This document shows positions 1-10,579 of a stretch of 64,000 nt of DNA, piece after piece (within the stretch, counting starts at the first letter, position 1; every line of letters starts with the position of its first letter). This DNA comes from Penium margaritaceum (Eukaryota; Streptophyta; Zygnematophyceae; Desmidiales; Peniaceae), in NCBI GenBank assembly GCA_023375785.1, contig SZWC01001554.1, forward strand, positions 20,073 through 84,072, read 5' to 3'. The position numbers and the translations under genes are program-made. The notes below the pieces were generated by a model that was given only the letters and a program-made list of their open reading frames with translations, made no database searches and was not told where the DNA came from.

Positions 1-835
1 TGTTGGTTTTTGCGCATCTCTCATTGTGCTCTGTTGTGTCCTCCCGGCTTGTGTACATCGGCGTGCAGATGACTGACGGCGAGACTCGACGCTGATGGAG
101 TGTCGTCCGGTGGAGCCGACGCGCGCTGAGGTCTACTCGCAGTTCGCTGGAGCCTCCTCTCTCCGGCGACGCGCTCAGCTCCATCGGCAGGCCTCCTCGG
201 CGGTCGTGCTGCCGGCGGTCGCTGCCACCGCAGTTGCTGTCTGCATGCGTCCAGCGCGTCCCATCGCGTCTGCGTCGTCATGCTCTGCCTAGGGTGTTTG
301 TTGCATGTTGCATGGCCCTGTTTGGCAGCATAAACCATTGTGGGCACTATCTGGGTTTAGGCTGCCATAACTCCTCGCTACTATTTTTCTAGCAGATTCT
401 GACCGCACGGCTGCGTTCGCAGCATCGGTATTATGGTATGGTCCAGTTTTCAGGCAAAACGGACGACGCACGGGTTTTGGGCTGTCGGCTGCCTGGCAGG
501 CCTCACCGAGAAAACCTGCCAGCCTGAACTGAGCTATTTTCTGATTGGCTGATGAACTGAGTAACAAGCTCTACAGAGCTGGGGGGGGCCTAGAACTTGG
601 AGGGGTCTCCCATTGTTGTTCATTCTTCATTCCTAATCAGTCACTTGCAGTTTTCAGTTGCTTTCTGACGCTAACACCGGCGCGCGCACTTCTGAGTAAT
701 AAACCCAGAGCTTCCAGACTTAGACTCTAGAGCAGCGGACTGAGGGGGCAGCTGACTTAAGCAACGAGCGTGGAAGCCCGCACGCTGCATCAACAACGCT
801 GCTGCCCCAACCTGCTGCCTAGGCATTTCCTTCTA
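1..835 (+). repeat. LTR of the Copia-2 family, solo or detached copy, opposite orientation to Copia-2
   Basis: This is the reverse complement of the Copia-2 3' LTR (10580-12068) without the 633-bp insertion that the latter carries. It begins TGTTGG exactly at window base 1 and ends near CCTAGGCATTTCC. No primer-binding site or coding sequence of the family follows it, so it is probably a solo LTR or a detached LTR. The left flank is outside the window, so the target duplication cannot be checked. It is old: many differences from the other copies are visible by eye. Confidence 0.8.
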
Positions 836-998
836 AGGCTGGGTGCCTTCATCTAAGTATGCCACGACGGGATTTATCTTTGGGCGAAATAGCTCTAATA
901 TCCACATTCCCGAAGGGCGAACCCTCCCATATCCAAATGCGGAATTTTATGTCCCCCATATCCAACACTTTAAAATATATGAACGAGGTATCCTCCTC

Positions 999-1051
999 CC
1001 TCGGCATGCTCGATCAGCGACATGCGTCGCTGATCGAGCATGGCGAGGAGG
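999..1051. repeat. Near-perfect hairpin
   Basis: The core at 1005-1042 has 17-bp arms (CATGCTCGATCAGCGAC) with complete complementarity and a 4-nt loop. Pairing continues imperfectly outward through CCTCG/CGAGG words to about 999 and 1051. Confidence 0.85.
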
Positions 1052-1095
1052 GTCATGTGACCGTCGCTCGATCGCGACCCTCGCTCCCTCGCGAG

Positions 1096-1256
1096 ATCGC
1101 GATCGAGCGATGACCGATTTTTTTTCGACGCGGAAACCCCCTATTATGATTTAGGGTTTTCTATGTTTCGTGCGGGCGGAGCCCGTGCAAAACATAAAAC
1201 CCTAAATCGTAATAGGGGGTTTGAGCATAGAAAAAAAACGGTCATCGCTCGATCGC
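1096..1256. repeat. Long nested hairpin (about 160 bp)
   Basis: The outer arms at about 1096-1124 and 1230-1256 share GCGATCGAGCGATGACCG plus a T-run. The inner arms at 1134-1168 and 1189-1222 share AAACCCCCTATTA and ATTTAGGGTTTT, and differ by about two positions. A smaller hairpin (TCGCTCGATCGCGA with its complement, about 1064-1110) overlaps the outer left arm, so alternative folds compete. Confidence 0.85.
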
Positions 1257-1385
1257 AATTGAGCGAAAACGCCCATTTCAGATTTTTTCATTTTTTTATG
1301 GCACACAACACCTTAGGTTTGCGAGACAAACACCTTCAAACCCAACCCCGAATTACATTCAAGGTTGAGGGTTTTTTTTTTGCGC

Positions 1386-1429
1386 GGGCATCTGCTGGGC
1401 CCCGCGGTAGCGGGGCCCAGCAGATGCCC
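1386..1429. repeat. Perfect 20-bp-arm hairpin, 4-nt loop
   Basis: Arms 1386-1405 and 1410-1429 are exact reverse complements around the loop GGTA. The arm begins GGGCATCTGCTGGG and is very GC-rich. The absence of any mismatch in an otherwise decayed region suggests recent origin or maintenance. Confidence 0.9.
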
Positions 1430-1497
1430 TTTCAACGCATGGGGTGTCTCGAACCCCTCACGCAAAACCCACGCAAACCCCTACCTCGAACAATCAC

Positions 1498-1529
1498 AAA
1501 CACCTCAAACGTGGGGTTTGTGATTGTTC
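1498..1529. repeat. Hairpin, about 14-bp arms
   Basis: GAACAATCACAAAC at 1498-1511 pairs exactly with GTTTGTGATTGTTC at 1516-1529. A 12-bp palindrome, GATGACGTCATC (1539-1550), follows closely. It contains the TGACGTCA core recognised by plant bZIP factors, but no gene downstream makes a promoter role likely. Confidence 0.8.
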
Positions 1530-2013
1530 AAGGGGCGTGATGACGTCATCCATCCGAAGCTGCATTTCATGCAGCGACGGCATGGTGTTCGCGCGCTTTT
1601 TTTTGGATACGTCGTTGTTTTTCTGCAACCGGTGGATGTTTCGTTGTTGAAGTGCTTGCTCGCTGGATATGGCGTTGTTAAAGAGCGGTTACTGGATATG
1701 GGAGGCTTATACACGAAATCCATGGGTATATGGTCACCACCATGTTTATCTTTCCTCTGCTACAGTGAGTGTCAAAAATACACATTGATGGCAGGATGAC
1801 CATGATTAACACACTTCAGTAGCCACACAACGTTCCTTGACTCTCACACTCAATATGTACCGTCCCGTTCACCCCTTCTCCTCCAACCCTCCGGCTCTCC
1901 CTCTCCACCCTTGACGATGCTCATTTGCCCCTTGTCCTTTTGTTTCCCTGACATCTCTTCTCTCCTTCACTCTGTCAGAGCGGAGTAAAGTTGCACCAGT
2001 GAATTACTCCGCA

Positions 2014-2148
2014 ATGACATCACAGATGGATTGCATTGAAGAAAGCGAAAATCCTGCAAAAATGGGGGAAGTTAGTCAGACAGAAAACAGCGACAAGGAT
2101 TGCCTAGGATGTGATGGGAAAATCACACGCAAAAGTTGTGGGAGATGA
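2014..2148 (+). CDS. Short unrecognised reading frame (44 codons)
   Basis: An ATG at 2014 opens a 44-codon frame that starts MTSQMDCIEESENP and ends with two CxxC-like cysteine pairs near DCLGCDGK. A pyrimidine-rich stretch resembling a 5' UTR lies about 50-150 bases upstream. Codon content looks more natural than in nearby frames, and neighbouring frames downstream (to about 2290) also read as coding-like. It could be a first exon or host gene fragment left of the Copia-1 insertion. No family is recognised, and chance is not excluded. Confidence 0.2.
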   Translation: MTSQMDCIEESENPAKMGEVSQTENSDKDCLGCDGKITRKSCGR

Positions 2149-2481
2149 GATGTAATGGAGATACGTACATTCGTGTTAAGGATTATCAAAGCGGCTGGAA
2201 GGACAAGTTCCCGAAAGAGAATGGCAAAATCCAGGCCATGGTCAGGTCGAATGCGGAGCAAGCACTTGGCAACTAGAGTGTGAATGTGCCACATAAAACG
2301 GAGCAAGGGAAGGGTGTGTTCAGGGGATAGCAATGTAGCAACTTACACAAGAGCAGGTACAATTGAAGCGGATGGGACACAACGAAGAACAGTAAACAAA
2401 TGATTGCAAGAAAAACTCCAAAACTTAATGAAACTGAATGTCTGACGAGATAATCTACCAACACTGCAACTATACCTAAAG

Positions 2482-3114
2482 TGAGAAGATGCAAGGAAGC
2501 TTCCTAGCAACACTCCCGTTGACGAGGCGTCAGTGCCTGATCAGACAGTGATGACAGTCACAAGTCGTGCACTCAACGGCAAGAGTTCGGTTAGGGGACA
2601 CAAGGCAAAGTGTCTGAATGCTTCAATAGCATTTGCAGAGAGAGATAACAAATGACAGGTCCATGGCCTAAATACCTGCCGCGGCGCACAGCGGGTGTCG
2701 CACGCGGCGGTCCAAGAGCTGTCCTAAAACCGGCCCAAAACCATTGTTTTGGCCATAACTCTGCGCACACATGTCAGAATGCTACGCCGTCTGAACCTAG
2801 ACGTGCAGGATCGCAAGACGGACGCTACGACTGGTCACATGCATCCATCCAACATCAGACAGTGAACACACAATGCAAAAACATGCAAATCGGGCTCATG
2901 GTCAGTCCGCCGAAAAGACTCCTGCAGGCTACAGAAAAACAGCAGGGAGTCCCGGCAGTGTCCGGGGCTCTGGAACGGTAGTCGGCCGGCTCCAAGCTGG
3001 TATTCCGCCGCCCGTCGTCCCTCCGATGTCACCAGGGCCCGCCTCAGGGATCTGCACGAGTATGGACACGACCGAGTGGTCACAGTAGACTGTACAAGAA
3101 CATCACAAATCACA
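2482..3114 (-). repeat. Copia-1 3' LTR
   Basis: A 633-bp LTR starting TGAGAAGATGCAAGG and ending ATCACAAATCACA in plus orientation. It matches 9952-10579 over its length at about 94%. The left flank ends ACCTAAAG. No matching duplication is seen at the right end of the element, where Copia-2 begins. Confidence 0.92.
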
Positions 3115-3126
3115 ACACTCCCCCAT
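3115..3126 (-). other. Copia-1 polypurine tract
   Basis: The plus strand reads ACACTCCCCCAT directly inside the 3' LTR. On the coding strand this is a G-rich purine tract of the kind that primes plus-strand synthesis in LTR elements. Copia-2 and Copia-3 have a similar tract in the same place. Confidence 0.7.
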
Positions 3127-3187
3127 GACCCGATGGTACGCATGTCCATACACGTGCAGCACTGGGACAAGTACAATAGTGAGTGTG

Positions 3188-3840
3188 AAACAGATGAGAC
3201 ACAGACACACATCCCACACTCAACCACCCTCAGGCATGGGGCGAAGCCCAACAGAACGAATGGCCACCAGGAACTTTCCGCGAGCTAGTGCCTTCGTCAA
3301 GAAATCAGCACGCTGCATGTCAGTGCCAACCCACATGACGGAGATCACGTGTCGCTCCACCAGATCACGCACAAAGTGATGCTCAACCGCAATGTGCTTC
3401 GTGCGAGCGTGAAAGACACCGGAGTTCTCCGCAATGGCGAGAGCACTCTGGTTGTCGCAACGAAGCACAATGGCGGGTACTGACTGACCAAGCTCAAGAA
3501 ACAGGCGCTGCAGNAAACAGATGGGACACAGACACACATCCCACACTCAACCACCCTCAGGCATGGGGCGAAGCCCAACAGAACGAATGGCCACCAGGAA
3601 CTTTCCGCGAGCTAGTGCCTTCGTCAAGAAATCAGCACGCTGCATGTCAGTGCCAACCCACATGACGGAGATCAAGTGTCGCTCCACTAGATCACGCACA
3701 AAGTGATGCTCAACCGCAATGTGCTTTGTGCGAGCGTGAAAGACACCGGAGTTCTCCGCAATGGCAAGAGCACTCTCGTTGTCGCAACGAAGCACAATGG
3801 CGGGTACTAACTGACCAAGCTCAAGAAACAGGCGCTGCAG
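3188..3840. repeat. 326-bp tandem copies flanking a single N
   Basis: Positions 3188-3513 and 3515-3840 are equal-length direct copies, about 98% identical, separated by one N at 3514. The exact length match and the N point to an assembly join between two family members or overlapping contig ends. A true tandem duplication is the alternative. The stretch covers the RNase H part of Copia-1. Confidence 0.85.
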
Positions 3841-3990
3841 CCATACCGCCTCAGCAGCCCCTGCATCCCAAAGCAACGTACTCTGCCTCAAATGAGCTAC
3901 GTGCGATGCAGCCCTGCTTCCTTCTACGCCAAGACAGAGCGGTACCACCGAGCAGAAACACGAAGCCAGTACGGCTACGTCCAATTGGGC
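3547..3990 (-). pseudogene. Copia-1 RNase H part
   Basis: The minus-strand translation matches the Ty1/Copia RNase H C-terminus, including words such as RCDNESALAIAEN and HHFVRDLVE. A second partial copy lies at 3220-3513 because of the duplication around the N. The part is broken. Confidence 0.85.
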
Positions 3991-3997
3991 TCCAAGC

Positions 3998-5040
3998 CTA
4001 GTCGCTGTCAGTGTAGCCGTCAAGGACCATCGAACACTGCCGACGAAAGCAGAGTCCGAGGTACAGCGTGGAGACCACGTACCACACCACTCGCACATCC
4101 GCGTGAAGGGATCTGGCACGAGGAGCCTGCGAGAACTGAGCGAGGAGGTTGACAGCGAAAGTGATGTCAGGACGTGTGGTAGTGGCCAGGTACATCAGGG
4201 ATCCGATGAGACAGAGGTACAAGGTCACGTCCACTGTCTCCCCCAGCTGTGTAGGATCATCCACCTTCAGGGCATCCTGCCCATCGTGTGTAAGGGATGT
4301 GGAAGCGGTGGGCACTGCACCAAGGAGATCACTGAAACGCTCCCCCACGACTCGTGCATATCGGGCCTGATGCAGCAACAGTGTCCGACGCCTGCGATCT
4401 CGTACGATCTCCATACCAAGAAACACCGATGCAGGACCGAGGTCTTTCATCTTGTAGGCAGTCTGAAGGACAGCCTTGGCCTCCTTCACGGCCTCCAGGG
4501 ACGGAGACGCGATTAGAAGGTCATCGACATAGACCAGGATGGCGGTGAACCACTCGGGTGTTGGGAGGATGAAGAGAGAGGGATCTGCCTCGCTCTGTAC
4601 ATATCCTGCACGAGTCAAAGTGCCGGTGATCTCCTGGTTCCAACACCGCGGAGACTGCTTAAGGCCGTACAAGGACTTGCGCAAGCGCCAGACCTTGTCA
4701 CTGTCCTCAAAGCCTGGTGGCTGAGCCACGTAAATCTCCTCATCCAGAGAGCCATAGAGGAACGCATTGTTCACATCCATCTGGTGCAGTTCCTAGTCAT
4801 GCTGAGCCACTACACCGAACACAGCTCGAGCTGAGGTCATGCGGCCGACAGGAGCAAAAGTGTCAGTGTAATCGACGCCCTCAATCTGAGAGTACCCCTT
4901 GACGACCAAGCGGGCCAGTGAGCCATCTGTCTTCACTTTCTTGCAAAAGACCCACTTGACCTGAATAGCCTTTCTCCCAGGCGGAAGGTCGACAACCTCG
5001 TAGACTCTATGCTCTCGGATAGCGTGAAGCTCATCCTCGC
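3998..5040 (-). pseudogene. Copia-1 reverse transcriptase part
   Basis: The Copia-type reverse transcriptase shows the MDVNNAFLYGSLDEE block, SLYGLKQSPRCW and the catalytic YVDD box (LVYVDDLLIAS). The upstream half (about 4793-5040) carries KWVFCKKVKTDGS. Order and motifs are diagnostic of RVT_2 type enzymes. The part is broken. Confidence 0.92.
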
Positions 5041-5059
5041 AGGCAGCTCGCCAAGCGTC

Positions 5060-5840
5060 AGAATCTTGTGATGAGAGAGCTTCCCTCAGGGTGCCCGGGT
5101 CGGGCGCCACAGAGGGAGAGCTCTGCGTGACAAGGGCACAAGCCTCGGTACTAGGCCTGACGACCACAAGATCAGCTGCTGTATCACAAGCAATATGGAA
5201 CTCGCGAGTGATGAGATCGTGCCCTACGGGGCACGCTGGATGTACCTCTATGAGCTCAGTGCGGACACTCAGGCCTAGGGCCTTTGTGCCGGGGTCACCA
5301 CTCGCGATGCTGCGAGAGGGGCGCCTGGGTGCGGGGCCAGACGCTCGCTGAGCTCCGGAATCCAGTGGTCGAAGACGGCCACCAGGCTCATGGGAGTATC
5401 CTGAGCTCGAGGGGCGCACCTCAGGCTCAGGGACAGGCACGACCACAGCTGGTGGGGGATGAGGCAAGGCAGCCGGTGATGCCGTGCGAGGAGGGGCGTG
5501 TGTGGGGGACACGGGACTGGATGTGACAGCAGGAGCAGGCAAGACTGGACCTGACACAGAGGCAGGAGTGCCAGCAGACGTAGGTACGGGAGTAGGCGAG
5601 ACTGGACCAGACACAGAAACAGGAGTTCCGGCTGACGCAGGTGCTGGCGCGAAAGCCGGCGCGGGAGCTGAAGCAGGGACACAGGCTGTGGGGTGTGAAA
5701 CAGGCTGTACGGGCAAGGTCTCTGGACCGATAGCGATGATCGCCAGGTCATCAAGGGCCGGAGACAGAGAGGTGGAGGGGGCTCGAACGGACACATCAGC
5801 CTGATGAGAGGTGCTCGCTGGCGTAGAAATCTCCCCCATC
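5060..5840 (-). pseudogene. Copia-1 proline/serine-rich hinge between integrase and reverse transcriptase
   Basis: The minus-strand translation is rich in Pro, Ser, Ala and Val, with short irregular repeats such as SAGTPxSVSGPV. Copia polyproteins often have a low-complexity linker here. The corresponding linker in Copia-2 has expanded into a regular 36-bp minisatellite. Confidence 0.75.
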
Positions 5841-5879
5841 CGCCGAGAACCCTCACAGGTAGGAACATGGGTGGCGAGA

Positions 5880-6800
5880 GTGTCGTGATTGAAGTCAGGT
5901 CACGATAGGTGAGGGACTCAAAAAAGAGCGCGTCGCGGGACTCAATGACGCGACGACGAGTAGGGTCCCAGAAGCGCCAAGCCTTCGACTGCGGGGAAAT
6001 GCCTACGAAGGCACACAAGCGGCCCCGAGGTGAGACCTTGGACCCCTGCAGGTCCTCGGTGTACCACACGGAGGCTAGGGATCCCCAGACGCGAGCGAGA
6101 CGAAGGTCAGCACGATGGCCAAACCAGAGCTCATACGGTGTAATGTGGTCCAGAAGCGGACCGTGCGGGAGGCGGTTCCAGATCCACGTCATGTAGGCGA
6201 AGCCCTCAAAAACGAAGGACTCAAGGAGACCGCACTCAGACCGCATAGTGCGGACCGCATCCTCCATGGTGCGGTTCCAGTGCTCAGAAACACCGTTCTG
6301 CTGAGGGGTAGTAGGAGCGGAGACCTGGTGAAAAATCCCGTGCTCGGCAAAGAATCCGCCCATCTCGCCGAGGAACTCACCGCCGCGATCCGAGCAGAAA
6401 GTATGCAGCGTGTGATGTGACTGACGCTCAGCCATCACTAGCCAGAGTCGAACCGCAAGGGCAGCGTCGCTCTTCTGACGCAGGCTGTAGACCCACCGCA
6501 TCCGGGTAAAGTCATCAGTCAGAGTCAAAACATACCGACCCAGATCAGATAGGGACTCGACCGAAAGAGGACCGAGAAGGTCTGAGTGAACTAACCCGAG
6601 AGGTCGAAGCGCTCAGGAACGAGAGTCAGGGTAGGTGCATCGGTGCATCTTCCCCTGAGCGCAAAAGAGACAGTCGGTCTTGGGTGGTTTCTCGAAAGAA
6701 GCCGCGTCAAGACCAAGAGCTGGCTGTGTCCGAATGAGCTTCGACACGGTATCGGAGCCCACGTGACATAGACGGCGATGAAGCAACCGCGGGTGTTCCA
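5880..6800 (-). pseudogene. Copia-1 integrase part
   Basis: The integrase core shows DDFTRMRWVY, SDRGGEF and QNGVSEHWNR (D,D,E pattern). An N-terminal HHCC zinc-binding segment lies near 6640-6790 (HRRLCHVG, then CLFCAQGK). The GKxxxF-type C-terminal block gives ISPQSKAWRFWDP. The part is broken. Confidence 0.92.
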
Positions 6801-6899
6801 GAGACAGAACACCAGTGACAAAAACCCGAGCAGAGGAGGAAGATGAGAAAGGGAAGGAGGTACGAGAGAAGCGATACAGACCATCGACGACAGAGGCAC

Positions 6900-8766
6900 G
6901 AAGGACAACACTGCGAGTGCCAGTAGCAGTCACAGTCACTAAGTCTGCGGTATGCTCCATAGAGGGACCCATCAGTGTGCAGGCACGCACAAAAAGCAGG
7001 CTGAGCTCAAGATCAGGCACAAACAGCACGTCGGAAAGGTACAAGGGGCCAGACGGACCGTCGAAACATACAACCCCAACACCATGGACTGGCAGGGACT
7101 GACCAGAGCCTTTACGGACAGAACGGATAGACGTGACAGGACCGAGAACAACAAAATCACTATGACGACACGTCATGTGATGAGTGGCACTAGAATCGAT
7201 GATCCAGGTGCCACCGGAGTCACGACTGGTGGACGTCACTGTACAACGGGCAACGTAACACTCAGCATTAGAGGGACGCTGAGCCGTCAGTGGGGAGGAA
7301 CGACACAGGACACAAAGATGAGACTCATGAACCCAATCGGTGCAGTGAGGCCCATCATCATCACATGCTGGTTGTACTCCCCCACAAGTGTCATCACGAG
7401 TCATAGGAACGGACGGACAGACAGTCTGTGGACCACTCGACAATGACAACACACTCGCACCTTCCTCAAAGTGGAGTGCCACAAGGTGTCGGAACTCAGC
7501 GATGGTGCAGTCGCGTGGGTCCGGGTCGCTGCTACTCGCCGGTGAAGAAGCGGGAACAACTGCAGTCGTGGTCACCACGCGTCCGGAGGATGGCGAGGAG
7601 GACGTGCTCGACGTGGAACGGAGGGCGTGTGCAGCCTGGAGCCCACGAGTAATCTGCGCCCAGTCGAGTGGCTGCTGGCACTCGGTGTAGCAATGGGGGC
7701 CTCCACAGTTGTAGCAGTGAACAGAACGTCCACTGCTACCACTGGAGGGCGACTGCTGTTGTGACTGTTGCTGACCTGATCCACGCTTCACCTTCTTCTT
7801 CTTCCCTTGAGCTGCTGCTACAACACCCTGTGTCTGAGTGGGTGTGGGCGGGGCCGAAGAGGAGGAGGAAGACGAGGACGTGATGGAAGATGAAGAAGGA
7901 GACTGCAGGAGGGAAGATGGTGGTGATGCGACGACTGTTGCAGCAAGGGAAGTCTCCTGATGGGCCACGGCTGCCTCGCGGGCGGACATCACTTGAAGGA
8001 AGAGCTATTGCGCCCAAGGGAGAAGCTGCAGAGTGGCTGAAAAGGGCTTGAGGACAGCGTCGTTGTACTGTGTGAAGATGTCAGTATACTCAAGGTGAAC
8101 TCCGAGCATCATCGTACGGAGCGTCCACAGCTGTGTGCCTCCGGAGGTCCCAAGATGCGTGTAGATGCGCATGGCGCGTCGCCAGTAATCGGTTACATGC
8201 TCTGCAGGCCCCTGACGGAGAGAGTGGAAGGCACGAATGTGTGCTGCACGGGTGGCGTGCGTCTCTGCAGCCAGCAGGGATAAGGCCAAATCCCAACCTC
8301 CGCGGGGATCGGCGCCGGTGCCTGTGCCGGGCTCGCCAAGGAAGGGGCGGAAATCGACGACGGTCTCGCGTGGCATGGCATAGAGGAGTCCGCGCATCGC
8401 CCTGGCTGCTGTCAGCACGTGCGCTGGGTCTGTAGGCTGATACGGGCTGTGGTAGTAGGGCCACACGCCCTCTGAGGTAGCCCAAACCTGAAAGAGGATC
8501 TCCCAACAGTCGAAGCCGTCCTCAGTGATGTACCGTGGAGGTGGTGTCTCAAAGTCCTTGGGTTGCCGCTCCGTGGGGAGAGCAACCGCAGGCGGAGGGG
8601 GACGAGGGACGGGGAAGACTCCTGGAAGGGGATAGTCACCGGGATATTCGGGTGACGATCGCACCATAGGAATCCAAGGAGATCTGGTTCCCGTCTGCGG
8701 CTGACGGAGGCGCTCCTGAAGAACTCGAATCTCATGATCCGGGGAGTCGTCCGTCATGCCTGGCAT
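6900..8766 (-). pseudogene. Copia-1 gag and protease part
   Basis: The gag region (about 7700-8766) includes the capsid-like helical part and a CCHC-like knuckle (CYNCGGPHCYTEC) near 7680-7720. The aspartic protease follows, with WIIDSSATHHM near 7173-7206, close to the usual Copia DSGAT(S)HH active-site signature. A Ser/Gln-rich spacer sits between knuckle and capsid. The part is broken. Confidence 0.88.
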
Positions 8767-8769
8767 GAA

Positions 8770-9939
8770 TGGATCATCGCTAGGAGCTCAGAAGGTGGTG
8801 GGTCAGGTCGAGCGCCTATAACAGGTGCCTGAGCCAACTACTGTGTGGAGACCATGACGCCGGCAACTCCCTCGGAAACCTGCCGTGGGACTGTGGACTG
8901 GCCACGCAGTCAGCGTACGTATGGCATCAGTCTGCTTCCGTTGTAGGCAACGCATCTCAGCCTGCTGGCTCCGCAGGTCCTCAATGGCCTGCGAGCGTGG
9001 GCTCAGGACCCCAGAAGAGGAGGAGGAGGGATCACCTGTCGCCTTCCCCTTGTCCGACGAGTCCATGTCGCCTCTCAGTACGGATCGACAGATCAAGTTT
9101 TTCGGATTGCAAAAGCGTCAGCGTTTCTCGAAGAGTTGAGACGCTGGAAATTTTTGACTGTCCGGCCAAAAGTTTGGCTAAGTGTGGTGCTGACGTCAGC
9201 AAGTGGTTGCTGACTTCAGCACGACCTGATGACGTCAGCAACCAAAAATGCTGACGACAGCTCGATTCCCCCTTTTCTTTTCTCTCACGATTCTGCGTGC
9301 GTGTGCAGCCGCTCCGCAGCGGCTGCGTGGAAGCTGCGTAGCAGCTGCCGCACAGCTGCTGTTGCAGCAGTGCTATCAGCTGCAGCAATAGCTGCGTGGT
9401 TGCATGCGCAGCGGTGGCAGCAGCAACTGTGCAATGCCGTTGCTGTTGCTGCGCGCTGCGGCTGCTGCTTGTTGCCGCCACCGCGCGCAGCTGCTGTTGC
9501 TGCTGCTGCTGCTGTTGCGCTGCTGTTGCTGTAGCTGATGCTGCTCCGCTGTTGCCACCGCGGCTGCCGCTGCTGCTTCTGCGCTACTGTTGCAGCTGCT
9601 GTTGCTGCTCTGCTGCTGCCGCTGCTGCCGCCTCTCGCTGTTCTTGTCGCGGCCGTCGCTGCGGCTGCGGACGGCGGCTGCACTCGCTGCAGCCGCCACA
9701 CGCTGCTGTAGCTGCTGCTACGGCGCTGCTGCTGCCGCTGCTGATGTTGCTGATCTGCTGCTATCATGCTGCTGGCACGGTGGCACCGCCGCTGCTACGG
9801 TCTCACGTGATGGGTGTGGGCTGCGTCGACGGTGACCGGCTGTCTTCGACAGGCCCCAGTGGATCTGCTATAGCGGTGACTCTCACTGTTGCTGCTCTGC
9901 TGCATCTTTGCTGCGCAGCTCAGTGAGAACTGTATCACT
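8770..9939 (-). other. Copia-1 leader with triplet array and TGACGTCA cluster
   Basis: The untranslated leader between primer-binding site and gag is about 1.2 kb. Positions 9300-9780 are an imperfect GCT/GTT triplet array (CTG and TTG triplets dominate, few CTA), giving spurious Ala-, Ser-, Gln- or Cys-rich frames on both strands. Two TGACGTCA palindromes lie at 9191-9198 and 9230-9237, with related TGACG words nearby. No gene is called here. Confidence 0.8.
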
Positions 9940-9951
9940 GCTCTGATACCA
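9940..9951 (-). other. Copia-1 primer-binding site
   Basis: The minus strand reads TGGTATCAGAGC directly after the 5' LTR, the standard plant initiator-Met tRNA primer-binding sequence. It fixes the orientation and the LTR boundary at 9952. Confidence 0.92.
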
Positions 9952-10579
9952 TGAGAAGATGCAAGGAAGCTTCCTAGCAACACTCCCGTTGACCAAGCGT
10001 CAGTGTCTGATCAGACGGTGACGACAGTCACAAGTCGTGCACTCAACGGCAAGAGTTTGGCTAGGGGACACAATGCAAAGTGTCTGAATGCTTCAATATC
10101 ATTTGCAGAGAGAGATAACAAATTACAGGTCCATGGCTTAAATACCTGCCGCGGCGTACAGCGGGTGTCGCATGCGGCGGTCCAAGAGCTGTCCAAAAAC
10201 CGGCCCAAAACCACTATTTTGGCCATAACTCTGCGCACACATGTCAGAATGCTACGCCGTCTAAACCTAGACGTGCAGGATCGCAAGACGGACGCTATGA
10301 CTGGTCACATGCATGCATCCAACATCAGACGGTGAACACACAATGTAAAAACATGCAAATCGGGCTCATGGCCAGTCCACCGAATAGACTCCTGCAAGCT
10401 GCAGAAAAACAACAGGGAGTCCCGGCAGTGTCCGAGGCTCTGGAATGGTAGTCGGCCGGCTCCAAGCTGGTATTCCGCCGCCTGTCGTCCCTCCGATGTC
10501 ACCAGGGTCCGCCTCAAGGATCTGCACGAGTATGGACACAGCCGAGTGGTCACAGTAGACTGTATAAGAACGTCACAAA
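9952..10579 (-). repeat. Copia-1 5' LTR
   Basis: About 628 bp, starting TGAGAAGATGCAAGG. It matches 2482-3114 and ends GTCACAAA, a few bases short of the other copy, where the Copia-2 LTR begins. This suggests that Copia-2 inserted into, or recombined with, the outer end of this LTR. Confidence 0.9.

Larger units (their letters stand above)
836..2481. other. Stretch between repeats; hairpin-rich first half, possible host remnant in second half
   Basis: No long gene is recognised. From 999 to 1575 it is dominated by near-perfect inverted repeats, listed separately. From about 1830 to 1975 the plus strand is pyrimidine-rich, resembling a 5' leader, and is followed by a short ATG-initiated frame at 2014. 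The stretch ends at the Copia-1 boundary. The hairpin-rich half could be the LTR or leader of an element family not otherwise present here. Confidence 0.5.
2482..10579 (-). mobile_element. Copia-1: Ty1/Copia LTR retrotransposon fossil, nearly full length
   Basis: About 8.1 kb on the minus strand. From right to left it holds the 5' LTR, primer-binding site, long triplet-rich leader, gag, protease, integrase, proline-rich hinge, reverse transcriptase, RNase H, polypurine tract and 3' LTR. Integrase before reverse transcriptase defines Ty1/Copia. The two LTRs differ at about 36 of ~628 positions by hand count (~6%), mostly transitions. It is the same family as Copia-3 but younger. The coding part is broken in roughly five places, and one assembly join (N at 3514) lies in it. 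Its right end abuts Copia-2 with no spacer. Confidence 0.93.

Noticed and set aside
9285-9767. Long Ala/Ser/Gln/Cys-rich frames on both strands
   Set aside because: All six frames are open only because of the CTG/TTG triplet array in the Copia-1 leader. There is no start context or conserved segment.
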